64,000 bases of DNA from DASQUK01 sp963717085 (GCA_963717085.1 CAVQVM010000024.1:62001-126000); one strand, 5' to 3'; shown: positions 10,865-19,450, counted from the stretch's first letter. Made by a program: numbers and translations. The notes: generated by a model not told the origin, from the sequence alone.

Positions 10865-11928
10865 TGCTAGACGGCCTGTTTGAGCTCATCTCGGGCATGC
10901 TCAACTTTTTCTATGCCAACGTGCCCGGTGGCTATGCAGTCGCGATCGCCCTCCTGACATGCGTCGTGATGATCGTGACGACGCCGCTGACGCTCAAGGG
11001 CACGCGCTCGATGATCGAGATGCAGCGGCTCCAGCCCGAGATCCGCCGCTTGCAGGTCCAGTACAAGGACGACCGGCAGAAGCTCAACGAAGAGCTGATG
11101 CGCTTCTATAAGGAGCACGAGATCAACCCGGTGGGCGGGTGCCTTCCGCTGCTCATCCAGGCGCCCGTGTTCTCGATCCTCTTCTACGTCGTGCGGGGGT
11201 TGACGCAACAGGCGAAGTTCGTGGGCTTGCAGGAGTACACCAAGGAGCTCGGTCTAACGACCACGGTCACCGACGGGTTCCGTCCCAAGTACCTGCACCA
11301 CGACGCCGAGCTCTACCAGTCGCTGCTGGGCAAGCACGAGATGAACTCGCTGGGTGTCGACCTGGCGATTTCACCGGGTGCGGCCCTAAGCCAGGGCTTC
11401 CTCACTGCGCTGCCGTACCTCCTCCTCATCGTGGTCATAGCGTTCCTGAGCTGGTACCAACAGAAGCAGATCATGGGCCGCACTGCCGGGGCCGAGGTCA
11501 CTCAGCAGCAGCGGCTGATGATGCGGATCGGCCCGCTCCTCTACGTGTTCTTCGCGTTCGTCAGCCCCCTGGCCATCGGCATCTACTTCCTGGTCTCGAC
11601 GCTGTGGCGGGTGGGGCAACAGGCATTCATCACCCGTTCGCTCTATCGAGGCGAGGAGTCGGTCGGCAGGCAGGCGCAGCGCGCCATGGCCGAGTTGCGC
11701 GAGTCGCGCAAGGCGGAGGGCAACGGGGCCAAGGGCGGCCGCCCGCCGGCGAAGAAGGCGCCGACCGAGGCGCCGAGCGGCAACGGGCGGGCCCGCGACC
11801 AGAAGTCGGGGCAGCAGACGCCCAAGGCCCGGAGCGGTGCCGGCGGCGCCGCAAAGTCGTCCAGTGGAGGCGGCACCCCGGCCCCGAAGCCGCACCCGCG
11901 CTCTCGCAAGAAGAGGAAGAGGAAGTAG
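10864..11928 (+). CDS. yidC: Membrane protein insertase YidC/Oxa1
   Basis: Inserts membrane proteins alone or with Sec. The 354-aa protein has a first segment near residues 17-40, the conserved LKGTRSMIEMQRLQPEI region with the basic groove residues, INPVGGCLPLLIQAPVFSILFY, and three later segments ending near residue 255. The C-terminal 90 residues are lysine/arginine-rich and disordered, typical of Gram-positive YidC. The ATG overlaps the yidD stop (TGATG). jag follows after 4 bp. Confidence 0.96.
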   Translation: MLDGLFELISGMLNFFYANVPGGYAVAIALLTCVVMIVTTPLTLKGTRSMIEMQRLQPEIRRLQVQYKDDRQKLNEELMRFYKEHEINPVGGCLPLLIQAPVFSILFYVVRGLTQQAKFVGLQEYTKELGLTTTVTDGFRPKYLHHDAELYQSLLGKHEMNSLGVDLAISPGAALSQGFLTALPYLLLIVVIAFLSWYQQKQIMGRTAGAEVTQQQRLMMRIGPLLYVFFAFVSPLAIGIYFLVSTLWRVGQQAFITRSLYRGEESVGRQAQRAMAELRESRKAEGNGAKGGRPPAKKAPTEAPSGNGRARDQKSGQQTPKARSGAGGAAKSSSGGGTPAPKPHPRSRKKRKRK

Positions 11929-11932
11929 CGCC

Positions 11933-12934
11933 GTGGAATGGGTCGTGACTACCGGTCGGACCGTTTCCGAGGCCGTGGAGTCGGCCCTCGACAAGCTGGG
12001 TGTCGACGAGCAGGACGCCGAGATCGAGGTCGTCCAGGAGCCGCAGAAGGGACTGTTCGGGCGCCTGCGGGCGGAGGCGCAGGTGCGGGCGCGGGTCCGC
12101 CCGACCACACCCCGTCCAAAGGTCGATCGGCGAGACCGCCGGCGTGGCGACCGGCGGGACCGCGATGGTGACCGGAATCGGGGCAAGGCGAAATCGGCCG
12201 GCCGCGGCGATGGCGCGGGCGGCAACGGTCGTGGCCGTGGGCAGCGTCGGGACACGGCGGCCGAACAGGGCGATGGTGACCGGGCCAGCGATGGTTCCGT
12301 GGTGATGGCGCAGGCGGACGTGGCCGGTGACGACGGGCCAGGGGCGGTGGAAGGACACCAGGCAGCCTCGACGCGCTCGCGTCGCCGCCGAGGTAGCCCG
12401 ACAGCAGAGGGAGCGAATGCGGTGAGCGAGAGCACGCAGCCAACACAGGCGCCGGCAGCGGCGCAATTCGACATCGAGGGTCAACGCCAGGCCGTCGAGA
12501 GCTTCCTCATCGATCTGCTGGCGGCATTCGGCCGGCCCGACGCCACCGTGACGGTGACACTGAGCGACGACGAGGCGATCGATGCCTCCGTGGACGGCGC
12601 CGAGCTCGGGCTGTTGGTGGGCCAGAAGGGGGTGACCCTCCAGGCGGTCCAGGAGTTGGTGCGCAGCATGGTGCAGCGCCGCTTCGTGGGCCAGACGCAT
12701 GCGCGGGTGCGCCTCGACGTCGCCGGCTATCGCGCCCGCCGCAAGGTGGCGCTCGAGCGCTTCGCCCGGGAGGTCGCGGAGTCGGTCAAGGCGAGCGGCG
12801 TTGCCAAGGCGCTGGATCCGATGGGCTCGGCCGACCGCAAGGTCGTCCACGACGCGGTCAACGAGATCGAAGGCGTAAGCACGGCCTCCGAAGGCGAGGA
12901 GGCGGCTCGCCGAGTGGTGATCCGCCCCGCCTGA
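11933..12934 (+). CDS. jag: Jag/KhpB-type RNA-binding protein (Jag-N, KH, R3H)
   Basis: Begins with GTG at 11933 just after yidC, with AGAGGAAG upstream. Residues 1-50 form the Jag-N domain (TTGRTVSEAVESAL, KGLFGRL). A 100-residue arginine/glycine/aspartate-rich linker follows. The C-terminal half has a KH domain with GLLVGQKGVTLQAVQELV, then an R3H domain with ADRKVVHDAV. Family members bind RNA and influence cell elongation and division. The linker is longer than in mycobacterial homologues, giving 333 aa. Confidence 0.93.
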   Translation: MEWVVTTGRTVSEAVESALDKLGVDEQDAEIEVVQEPQKGLFGRLRAEAQVRARVRPTTPRPKVDRRDRRRGDRRDRDGDRNRGKAKSAGRGDGAGGNGRGRGQRRDTAAEQGDGDRASDGSVVMAQADVAGDDGPGAVEGHQAASTRSRRRRGSPTAEGANAVSESTQPTQAPAAAQFDIEGQRQAVESFLIDLLAAFGRPDATVTVTLSDDEAIDASVDGAELGLLVGQKGVTLQAVQELVRSMVQRRFVGQTHARVRLDVAGYRARRKVALERFAREVAESVKASGVAKALDPMGSADRKVVHDAVNEIEGVSTASEGEEAARRVVIRPA

Positions 12935-12940
12935 GTTCGG

Positions 12941-13576
12941 GTGGACGACACCCGCCTGATCGAGGTCCTCGAGCGGAGCCGGGACCTTGGCTTCCTCGGG
13001 CCCGGCTCCGTACGCGTGCATGTGGACCACGCCGCCGGGTTCGCGGCGGGAATCGCGCGTGCACCGGTGCAGTTCCTGGACCTGGGTAGCGGCGGCGGCG
13101 TGCCCGGACTGGTGTTGGCCCGGACGTGGCCGGAGAGCCGGGTGGTCCTGCTGGATGCCCGCGAACGGCGATGCGGCTTCCTACGCGAGGCGGTGCGCGA
13201 CCTCGACCTCGCCGAGCATGTGGTCGTTGTCTGGGCGCGGGCTGAGGAGGCCGGTCACCGGGACTACCTGCGTGGGGTGTTCGACCTCGTGGTGGCGCGG
13301 GGCTTCGGAGCACCGGCGACCACGGCAGAGTGTGGGGCGCCATTCCTACGTGTGGGCGGAACGCTGGCGGTCAGCGAACCGCCGGAGGATGGCGAAGCCG
13401 GGGCTCCCCCCGAGGCGTCCGACCGGTGGGTACCCGCGGGCCTGGCCCGACTTGGCTTGGCGGTAGGTCGAGCCTGGACTGATGGGTATCGGTACCAGGC
13501 GCTCGATCAGGTCGAGCCCTGTCCCCCGAGATATGCCCGCAATCCCGGAATCCCGGCCAAACGGCCCCTCTTCTGA
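12941..13576 (+). CDS. rsmG: 16S rRNA (guanine-N7) methyltransferase RsmG
   Basis: SAM-dependent enzyme that methylates 16S rRNA G527; loss in other bacteria gives low-level streptomycin resistance. The 211-aa protein has the SAM motif LDLGSGGGVPGL and the following VVLLDARERRCGFLREA, then VVARGFG. The start is GTG, 6 bp after the jag stop. The catalytic lysine-rich region is weak and the C-terminus is proline-rich. The next gene rightward is parA, beyond the parS cluster. Confidence 0.92.
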   Translation: MDDTRLIEVLERSRDLGFLGPGSVRVHVDHAAGFAAGIARAPVQFLDLGSGGGVPGLVLARTWPESRVVLLDARERRCGFLREAVRDLDLAEHVVVVWARAEEAGHRDYLRGVFDLVVARGFGAPATTAECGAPFLRVGGTLAVSEPPEDGEAGAPPEASDRWVPAGLARLGLAVGRAWTDGYRYQALDQVEPCPPRYARNPGIPAKRPLF

Positions 13577-13587
13577 ACGCAACGGCT

Positions 13588-13601
13588 GTTCCCCGTGGAA
13601 C
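13588..13601. other. parS-like site 1 (one mismatch)
   Basis: GTTCCCCGTGGAAC: one base off the local palindrome GTTCCACGTGGAAC, itself close to the Bacillus/Streptomyces parS consensus (GTTTCACGTGAAAC / GTTTCACGTGGAAC). Confidence 0.75.
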
Positions 13602-13656
13602 ACCCGTCGGTTCCAAGAGCACGACGCCCTGTCCCGTGCGCTCGTCAAGTGCCGCT

Positions 13657-13670
13657 GTTCCACGTGGAAC
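13657..13670. other. parS-like site 2 (perfect palindrome)
   Basis: GTTCCACGTGGAAC, extended to a 16-bp palindrome by T and A on either side. A likely ParB nucleation site. Confidence 0.88.
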
Positions 13671-13743
13671 ACCCACACGGCGCCACAGTCGCTCGGTGTT
13701 CGTCACGAATACGCAGCACCGGCGACACTCGGCTCCCACGCTT

Positions 13744-13757
13744 GTTCCACGTGGAAC
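13744..13757. other. parS-like site 3 (perfect palindrome)
   Basis: GTTCCACGTGGAAC, identical to site 2 in its 14-bp core but without the flanking T/A pair. Confidence 0.88.
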
Positions 13758-13893
13758 GCGCGCCGGGCCCGCGTGGCAAGCAGCCTCGGGTCCCGCCGTG
13801 GCCTGCTGCCGATCTCGCAGGAGACCGAGGCGCGAGGTTGTAGATCTGCGTGATCGCAAAGTGGGGGAGCGGGAAACGCAACGCACCGGGCGC

Positions 13894-13907
13894 GTTCCAC
13901 GTGGTAC
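13894..13907. other. parS-like site 4 (one mismatch)
   Basis: GTTCCACGTGGTAC: an intact left half and one changed base in the right half. Confidence 0.75.
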
Positions 13908-14122
13908 AGACGCGGAAGCGGCCCGCAAAAAACGCCCGCTGTGGGGCCGAAAACACCAGGCTTGACCGGGACCTGGCGGCCCGAAAGTATGTGCCGGTGG
14001 CCGGTGGTTCGCCTCGAGATGGCGCCGATCGGGCGGCGGTCACATAGTCCCTCTTGGACCACAACCGCGTTCAGCTTGCCGGGTCGAGTCCGCCCCGGCA
14101 TCGACGGCTGGGAGCATCGGCG

Positions 14123-15043
14123 ATGAGTACCCAAGACAGCGGCCTCGGCGGCATCCCCACATCGGCCGTGCTGGAGACCAGGTTCGACGACGCGGGTCGT
14201 CATGCATCGCGGGAAGCTCAAGTCGCCGAAGTGCCGACGCTACCGTCGACGCCCTTCGAGCGACCGCTCCCCCGCACCATTGCGATCGCCAACCAGAAGG
14301 GCGGTGTCGGAAAGACCACGACAGCGGTCAACCTCGGTGCGTGCCTGGCCGAGCTCGGCTACCGCGTTCTCGTCGTCGACCTCGATCCTCAGGGCAACGC
14401 CAGCACCGGGCTGGGAATCAACATCCGGGACCTGCAGTCCTCGATGTACGACGTCATCTTGAATGACCTTCCACTCGAAGACTGCGTCGAGGGGACAGCG
14501 GTCCGAAACCTCTTCGTGGCCCCGGCGGCGCTCGACCTGGCGGGGGCGGAGATCGAGTTGGTCCCGGCATTCAGCCGCGAGATGCGCTTGCGCCGGGCGC
14601 TGGATGCGGTGCGGAACGACTACGACTACATGCTGATCGACTGCCCACCCTCGCTCGGGCTGCTCACGGTCAACGGCCTCGCGGCAGCCAGCGAGGTGAT
14701 CGTGCCTATCCAGTGCGAGTACTACGCGCTAGAGGGCCTGGGCCAGCTGCTGCGTAACGTGCAGCTCGTCCAGCGCAATCTCAATCCGGGGCTAGAGCTC
14801 AGCGCCATGGTCCTCGTCATGTACGACGCCCGGACCAAGTTGGCCGACCAGGTCGTGCGCGAGGTGCGCGACCACTTCGGCGAGAAGGTCTGCCACAGCA
14901 TCGTCCCGCGAACGGTCCGCCTGAGCGAGGCACCCTCGTTCGGCCAGCCCATCATTACGTTCGATCCGACCTCCAGGGGTTCGATCGCGTACCGGAACTT
15001 GGCGACGGAGGTCAGCGGTGGAGCGGCGCGGCGGACTGGGTAA
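14123..15043 (+). CDS. parA: Chromosome partitioning ATPase ParA/Soj
   Basis: ParA ATPase that forms a nucleoid-bound gradient pulling ParB-parS complexes. With the ATG at 14123 the protein is 306 aa. The deviant Walker A motif KGGVGKTT is at residues 59-66 with its signature lysine, followed by VDLDPQGNAS and LIDCPPSLGLLT. The first 50 residues are a disordered leader. A longer frame back to 14054 exists but lacks a ribosome site. parB begins 26 bp before its stop, so the two are translationally coupled. Confidence 0.96.
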   Translation: MSTQDSGLGGIPTSAVLETRFDDAGRHASREAQVAEVPTLPSTPFERPLPRTIAIANQKGGVGKTTTAVNLGACLAELGYRVLVVDLDPQGNASTGLGINIRDLQSSMYDVILNDLPLEDCVEGTAVRNLFVAPAALDLAGAEIELVPAFSREMRLRRALDAVRNDYDYMLIDCPPSLGLLTVNGLAAASEVIVPIQCEYYALEGLGQLLRNVQLVQRNLNPGLELSAMVLVMYDARTKLADQVVREVRDHFGEKVCHSIVPRTVRLSEAPSFGQPIITFDPTSRGSIAYRNLATEVSGGAARRTG

Positions 15044-15914
15044 GGGCCTCGGCGCACTCATCCCGTCGGACGTCGCACCGTCCTCGGCCGCGCGCCTGGC
15101 AAGTCGTCCAACGATCGAAGAGGTCTCGATCAACCAGATCGACCCGAACCCCTACCAGCCGCGCAACCGCTTCGACGAGGAGACGCTGGCGGGGCTCACC
15201 GCCTCGATCCGCGAGCTGGGCGTGTTGCAGCCGATCCTGGTCCGCCAGGTGAGCGACGACCGCTACGCCATCATCGCCGGCGAACGCCGCTGGCGTGCGG
15301 CCAAGCGGGCCGGGCTCCAGTTCCTCCCCGTCATCGTGCGTCAGGTGAACGACGAGCTCACGCTCCAGCACGCTCTGGTCGAGAACCTGCACCGCGACGA
15401 CCTGAACCCGCTCGAAGAGGCGGCCGCCTACCAGCAACTGGTCGAGGACTTCGACCTGACCCAGGAGGAGGTCGCCCACAAGGTCGGGAAGAGCCGCTCG
15501 GCGATCGCCAACCTGCTGAGGCTCTTCCAGCTGCCGCCGCAGGTGCAACGGCTCGTCGCCGAGGGCCGGGTGTCGGCGGGCCACGCCAAGGCGCTGCTGG
15601 GCACACCCGACCGGGCGTTCCAGGAGTCGTTGGCGCGGCGCGTGGCTACCGACGGGCTGTCGGTGCGGGACACCGAGGAGGCCGTCCGTCAGCGCAACGG
15701 CCGGGCCGGTTCATCGAGCGGGTCCACCGGGTCGTCTGCCGGGCGGACGAAGCTGCGCACACCGGGTCTGCTCGAGCTCGAAGAACTGCTGGCCGAACAG
15801 CTCGACACGCGGGTATCGATCAATGTCGGGCCCAAGCGCGGCCGGGTCGTCATCGAGTTTGCCGACCTCGAGGACCTCGAACGCATCTATCGGGTGATGG
15901 CCGGGTCCCACTGA
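15018..15914 (+). CDS. parB: Chromosome partitioning protein ParB
   Basis: CTP-dependent DNA clamp that loads at parS. The 298-aa protein has the N-terminal GLGKGLGALIP ParA-stimulating peptide, the CTP-binding box GERRWRAAK, ENLHRDDLNPLEEA, and a helix-turn-helix with LTQEEVAHKVGKSRSAIANLLRL split across its recognition helices. A serine/glycine linker precedes the C-terminal dimer segment. The GTG start lies inside the end of parA. Its binding sites lie immediately upstream of the operon. Confidence 0.96.
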   Translation: MERRGGLGKGLGALIPSDVAPSSAARLASRPTIEEVSINQIDPNPYQPRNRFDEETLAGLTASIRELGVLQPILVRQVSDDRYAIIAGERRWRAAKRAGLQFLPVIVRQVNDELTLQHALVENLHRDDLNPLEEAAAYQQLVEDFDLTQEEVAHKVGKSRSAIANLLRLFQLPPQVQRLVAEGRVSAGHAKALLGTPDRAFQESLARRVATDGLSVRDTEEAVRQRNGRAGSSSGSTGSSAGRTKLRTPGLLELEELLAEQLDTRVSINVGPKRGRVVIEFADLEDLERIYRVMAGSH

Positions 15915-15949
15915 CACGCAAAGTTCCCGAAAAACACTCAACCCCAACC

Positions 15950-16015
15950 TGAGGATCGGAGGTCCTCAAGTCAGGGTCGAGTCAATCCACAGCCTTGCAC
16001 ACAGGTTGTGGATTA
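15950..16015. terminator. Inverted repeats between convergent parB and trxA
   Basis: Two dyads occupy this spacer. TGAGGA/TCCTCA pairs across 7 nt at 15950-15968. A stronger dyad pairs AATCCACA with TGTGGATT across 15 nt (15984-16014), with an inner CCT/AGG pairing. The latter arms are also DnaA-box-like (CAATCCACA and TAATCCACA in opposite orientation). Position between convergent genes favours a bidirectional terminator, but no U-tract follows. Confidence 0.4.
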
Positions 16016-16031
16016 CCTCTCTTGTATAGGT

Positions 16032-16361
16032 TCAGGGCAGGAACTCACCCAGCTCAGCCAGCAGCTGACCCTTACCCTTGGCCCCCACCAGGCGCTTTTG
16101 TGGGGCGCCGTCCTTGAAGACGATGAGCGTGGGGATGCTCATGACGTCGTAGCGGCGGGCGACGTCTGGATTCTCGTCGACGTTCAGCTTGGCGATGCTG
16201 AGCTTGCCCGCGTGCTCGCCCGCGATCTCGTCGAGGATCGGGGCGATCATCTTGCAAGGTCCGCACCACTCGGCCCAGAAGTCGACGACCACCGCCTCGG
16301 ACGCGGCGCCGATCGTCTCGTCGAACGTGGCGTCGGTCAGGGTGGTTATGCCTTCAACCAT
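16032..16361 (-). CDS. trxA: Thioredoxin
   Basis: Cytosolic disulfide reductase of 109 aa with the active site WCGPC (Cys33, Cys36), the cis-proline loop SIPTL and the FKDG turn. It receives electrons from TrxB, encoded just upstream on the same strand across a 119-bp spacer with a strong hairpin. GAAGGTCACC before the ATG gives a ribosome site. It ends convergently with parB. Confidence 0.97.
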   Translation of the reverse strand: MVEGITTLTDATFDETIGAASEAVVVDFWAEWCGPCKMIAPILDEIAGEHAGKLSIAKLNVDENPDVARRYDVMSIPTLIVFKDGAPQKRLVGAKGKGQLLAELGEFLP

Positions 16362-16459
16362 GTCGAGGTGACCTTCCTTCGGTGTGACTGGCGGATATCA
16401 AGAACCAACGACGTGAACAGCGCCCGTGCCAGGGTTGTTCCCTCCCCTCCCGGGGGTCG

Positions 16460-16485
16460 ACTAGTGGGTGCTCGCGCCCACTAGT
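16460..16485 (-). terminator. 11-bp stem hairpin overlapping the trxB stop codon
   Basis: ACTAGTGGG and CCCACTAGT are perfect complements; two further inner pairs (one G-U) close a CTCG loop. It spans the trxB stop at 16481-16483. No U-tract follows leftward, so it may attenuate or process the trxB-trxA transcript rather than end it. Confidence 0.45.
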
Positions 16486-17446
16486 GCCCCTGGGCCTCGA
16501 GCCACCGTTCGGCATCGATCGCGGCCTCGCAACCCGTGCCAGCGGCGGTGATCGCCTGGCGGTAGACGTGGTCCTGGACATCGCCGCTGGCGAACACGCC
16601 CTCGACGTTGGTCGACGTGGCACCGTGACCCAGCCCCGTCACGAGGTATCCGGATTCCTCCATCTCGAGCTGGCCCTTGAACAGGTCGGTGTTGGGCTTG
16701 TGCCCGATCGCCACGAACAGGCCCGCTACCGGGAGGGATGTCTGCTCATCGGTGAGCACGTTTCGCACGGTGATCGCCGAGAGCTTGGTGTCGCCCTCGA
16801 TGCCGTCGACGACGTGATTCCACAGGAACCGGATCTTCTCGTTGGCGAACGCACGTTCCTGCATGATCTTCGACGCCCGTAGCTGGTCCCGGCGGTGGAC
16901 GATCGTCACCGACCGGGCGAACTTCGTGAGGAAGATGGCCTCTTCGAGGGCGGAGTCGCCACCGCCTACCACGGCGATGTCGTCCCCCCGGAAGAAGAAG
17001 CCGTCACAGGTCGCGCACGTTGACACGCCGTGGCCCACCAACTCGGTCTCGCCATCGAGACCCAGCATGAGCGACTGGGCGCCGGTGGAGATGATCAGTG
17101 CCTCGGCCTGATAAGTCGGCTCGCCGGCATCGGGGTCACCCACCCATACGCCGAACGGGCGGGCGGAAAGATCGACGCGGGAGGCCCTCTCGGTGCGGAT
17201 GTCGGCGCCGAAGCGTGCCGCCTGCTCCCGGAAACGGATCATGAGCTCGGGCCCCATGATCCCCTCGGGAAACCCCGGATAGTTCTCGACCTCGGTCGTC
17301 ATCATGAGCTGCCCACCGGGCTGGTCGCTGGTGGACGAGGGTTCCCCCTCGAGCACCAGCGGCTCGAGGTTGGCGCGGGCGGCGTAGACGGCGGCCGTGA
17401 GTCCGGCGGGACCGGATCCGATGACGATGACCTTGCGGGTGCTCAT
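16481..17446 (-). CDS. trxB: Thioredoxin reductase (NADPH)
   Basis: FAD-dependent enzyme that passes NADPH electrons to thioredoxin. The 321-aa protein has the FAD motif GSGPAGLTAA (10-19), the redox pair CATC at 144-147, the NADPH motif GGGDSALEEA with HRRDQLRAS, and the C-terminal FAD motif GVFASGDVQD. The ribosome site GAGGAC precedes the ATG. It is co-oriented with trxA downstream and with the membrane-protein and sigma-factor genes upstream, as around mycobacterial trxB2-trxC. Confidence 0.97.
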   Translation of the reverse strand: MSTRKVIVIGSGPAGLTAAVYAARANLEPLVLEGEPSSTSDQPGGQLMMTTEVENYPGFPEGIMGPELMIRFREQAARFGADIRTERASRVDLSARPFGVWVGDPDAGEPTYQAEALIISTGAQSLMLGLDGETELVGHGVSTCATCDGFFFRGDDIAVVGGGDSALEEAIFLTKFARSVTIVHRRDQLRASKIMQERAFANEKIRFLWNHVVDGIEGDTKLSAITVRNVLTDEQTSLPVAGLFVAIGHKPNTDLFKGQLEMEESGYLVTGLGHGATSTNVEGVFASGDVQDHVYRQAITAAGTGCEAAIDAERWLEAQGH

Positions 17447-17503
17447 GTGTCCTCGGTGGAAGCGAGTTGTCGGCTCGGACGAGCCTCGGCTGCGTCAACG
17501 CCG

Positions 17504-17881
17504 TCAGGCGGGTCTATCTTCCAGGCCCGCGCCGTAGCGGCGGGCCCACAGGACCCCGCCGGCGATCACGTACACCAGGCCGATTATGAGGTACGTCGCC
17601 CAGGTGTGCTCCTCACCGAAGACGGCGTCCGGCAGGTAGTTGTCGATGAGGCGGACGGCAGCGATCGTTGCCAACACCAGGGCCGCCAGCCCCACGATCA
17701 CAGCGAAGGTCCCGTAAACCACGGCCCGCGCGACGGTGATGGCCGGTCCGGTGGTGCGGTCCCGGACAGTTTCGACCGCCCGCTCGATGGTGTCTGCCGC
17801 CTGTGCCGCCCAGTCGCCCGACGCCGGTGCCGGGCTGGCGGTGTCGCGGTTGTGCTGGACGGATGAGCCGACCTGAGCCAT
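17504..17881 (-). CDS. Small membrane protein with two segments (holin-X-like)
   Basis: A 125-aa protein: a polar N-terminus with an amphipathic helix (about residues 24-45), then membrane segments at about 50-75 and 93-112, ending in a short charged tail. The layout resembles the actinobacterial Phage_holin_3_6/holin-X family, whose cellular role is unclear. It lies 57 bp before trxB on the same strand. TAGGCT stands six nt before the ATG, suggesting leaderless transcription. Function not assigned. Confidence 0.75.
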   Translation of the reverse strand: MAQVGSSVQHNRDTASPAPASGDWAAQAADTIERAVETVRDRTTGPAITVARAVVYGTFAVIVGLAALVLATIAAVRLIDNYLPDAVFGEEHTWATYLIIGLVYVIAGGVLWARRYGAGLEDRPA

Positions 17882-17887
17882 GCGGGC

Positions 17888-17893
17888 AGCCTA
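17888..17893 (-). promoter_or_regulatory. TANNNT -10-like hexamer before the holin-like gene
   Basis: TAGGCT ends six nt before the ATG at 17881, with no ribosome site between: a leaderless-type promoter. Confidence 0.5.
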
Positions 17894-17978
17894 GTTGGGG
17901 GGCCTCGCCGGATCGCTCAGGGTCGCGGGTCGGCCGGCGGACGGTCCGTTGGCCGGGCCGGACGGGTCCCAGTGCCGC

Positions 17979-18881
17979 TCAGTCGAGCGACCGGTCGACG
18001 ACGACCTCGCAGGTCGCGTCGACGGCGACCACCCGTTCCTTGCCGTTCGCAGCGAGCACCCAGACATCGACCGAGTCACCGTCGAGCGTGGCGCGAGCCT
18101 CGAGCACGATCGTCTCGCCAGTCGCCGGGAGGCGTGCGGCGCCGGCAGCGTCGGCGCACTGGGAACGCAGCGCGTCACCGCCAGCGCCTTCTTGGGCAGC
18201 GTCCTGACCGCCGGCTGCCTCGCTCGGGGGGCTCGAGGACCCGGCCGCCAGGGCCGACCGCGCGCGCTCGGCCAACGCCTGCGAGGAGTCGACGTCCCCG
18301 AGGTCCACGACCCCGCCCGGCGCGACCGTCGGTGCGGCCCCCTGCTCGGTGGTCTCGCGCTCCTCGGCCGTCGCGCTGCCCGACCCACCACCAGCGTCGT
18401 CGCTGTCGCGGGTGGTTTCGCCCCCCTGGGCAGCGTTGTCGGCGTCGTCGCTGCCGGCATCCCAGTTGCTGGCCAGGACGCCCAAGCCCACGACGGCCAG
18501 CACGACAGCGGCGGCCGTGAGCCAGCGACGGCCCGCCGTGGCCCTAGGCCGCCTAGGGGTTCCGGCGCGCCGGGCTGCGGGCCGCTTCGCCGGGCGGCGG
18601 CGGTCGCCGGCGCCGACCGTGCTCCCGACGGCGCCGGCCCAGCGTTGCTCGGCGGCATTCTCGCCCGCCTCGAAGGCCGCGAGCGCCGCGGCCAGGCCCC
18701 GCTCGCGGGCGACAGGGTCGGGCCCCGCAGGCGCCCGCCTCACCGCCTCGTGCACCGCCGCCAGCTCGGCCAGCCGAGCCAGCACCGCTGGATCGCGCCG
18801 GGCCACCGCCGCCTCGTCGTCGGTGAGGAGGCCGTCCAGCAGCGCAGACGCCAGGTCGTCGGGGTCGCGGGGAGCCGTCAT
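17979..18881 (-). CDS. Membrane-anchored anti-sigma-like protein
   Basis: A 300-aa protein with an acidic N-terminal cytoplasmic region (SALLDGLLTDDEAA, helices to about residue 85), a basic stretch, one membrane segment near residues 120-137, and an outside region rich in Asp, Gly and Ser ending in a small beta domain with two cysteines. Its ATG overlaps the stop of the upstream ECF sigma gene (ATGA), the usual arrangement for an anti-sigma factor. No HxxxCxxC zinc motif is visible, so it is not a classic ZAS protein. Corresponds by position to mycobacterial Rv3912 (RsmA). Confidence 0.75.
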   Translation of the reverse strand: MTAPRDPDDLASALLDGLLTDDEAAVARRDPAVLARLAELAAVHEAVRRAPAGPDPVARERGLAAALAAFEAGENAAEQRWAGAVGSTVGAGDRRRPAKRPAARRAGTPRRPRATAGRRWLTAAAVVLAVVGLGVLASNWDAGSDDADNAAQGGETTRDSDDAGGGSGSATAEERETTEQGAAPTVAPGGVVDLGDVDSSQALAERARSALAAGSSSPPSEAAGGQDAAQEGAGGDALRSQCADAAGAARLPATGETIVLEARATLDGDSVDVWVLAANGKERVVAVDATCEVVVDRSLD

Positions 18882-19450
18882 GATCTCGTGCTTGGACGGT
18901 TCTGCTCGTCGGTCGGGTTCCCGAGCAGGTCGGCCAGTTGGCTTCGGCCCCGGGCGATCCGGGACCTGACCGTGCCGGGCGGGATGCCGAGCACGCGTGC
19001 GATCTCCGCGTAGTCGAGGTCACACAGGTCGCGCAGCACGACGGCGGCGCGGAAGTCCTGTGGCAGCAGGGCGAGGGCCGCGTCGATGTCCAGGCGGTCG
19101 GCGACGGCCTCGACCGCGGCCGGAGCCGGGGGAGCGGAGACCGCACCGCCGGGGCCGTCCGGTGACGGCGCCGCCACCGTCCCGGGAGTATCCGGGATCG
19201 GACGCCGCCGGCGCCGCCGCAGCTCGTCGAGGCAGGCGTTGGTGGCCACGCGGTACGACCACGTCGTGAACGCGGCGCGGCCGTCGTACCGGCCGATGCC
19301 GCGCGCGATGGCGATCAGGGCGTCCTGCAGCGCATCCTCGGCGTCCGCGTGGTTCCCGGTCAGTCGCCGACAGAGCGCCCACAGCCGATCGTGGTGGCGG
19401 CGCAGCAGGGTCTCGAGGGCGTCGCGGTCGCCCGCCTGGGCGGCCGCCAC
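18878..19450 (-). CDS. ECF RNA polymerase sigma factor (SigM-like position)
   Basis: A 190-aa sigma-70 family protein. Region 2 has DAEDALQDALIAIARGI and TTWSYRVATNACLDELRR; after a proline/alanine-rich linker, region 4 has LALLPQDFRAAVVLRDL and the DNA-recognition helix YAEIARVLGIPPGTVRSRI. GTG at 19450 is the only reasonable start, since a TGA lies in frame about 50 nt upstream. It precedes its putative anti-sigma gene with a 4-bp overlap. Its place between an envelope kinase and trxB matches mycobacterial sigM. Confidence 0.9.
   Translation of the reverse strand: MAAAQAGDRDALETLLRRHHDRLWALCRRLTGNHADAEDALQDALIAIARGIGRYDGRAAFTTWSYRVATNACLDELRRRRRRPIPDTPGTVAAPSPDGPGGAVSAPPAPAAVEAVADRLDIDAALALLPQDFRAAVVLRDLCDLDYAEIARVLGIPPGTVRSRIARGRSQLADLLGNPTDEQNRPSTRS

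Larger units (their letters stand above)
13577..14122. other. 546-bp spacer holding the parS cluster
   Basis: No protein gene is convincing between rsmG and parA. The spacer contains four copies of a 14-bp palindrome, listed separately, at intervals of 69, 87 and 150 bp. The stretch from 13910 to 14122 shows no clear element apart from the GGGAGC ribosome site for parA at 14110-14115. Confidence 0.6.

Noticed and set aside
13595..14064. Several open frames of 80-180 codons across the parS region
   Set aside because: All read through the palindromic parS sites, no ribosome sites, no family resemblance.
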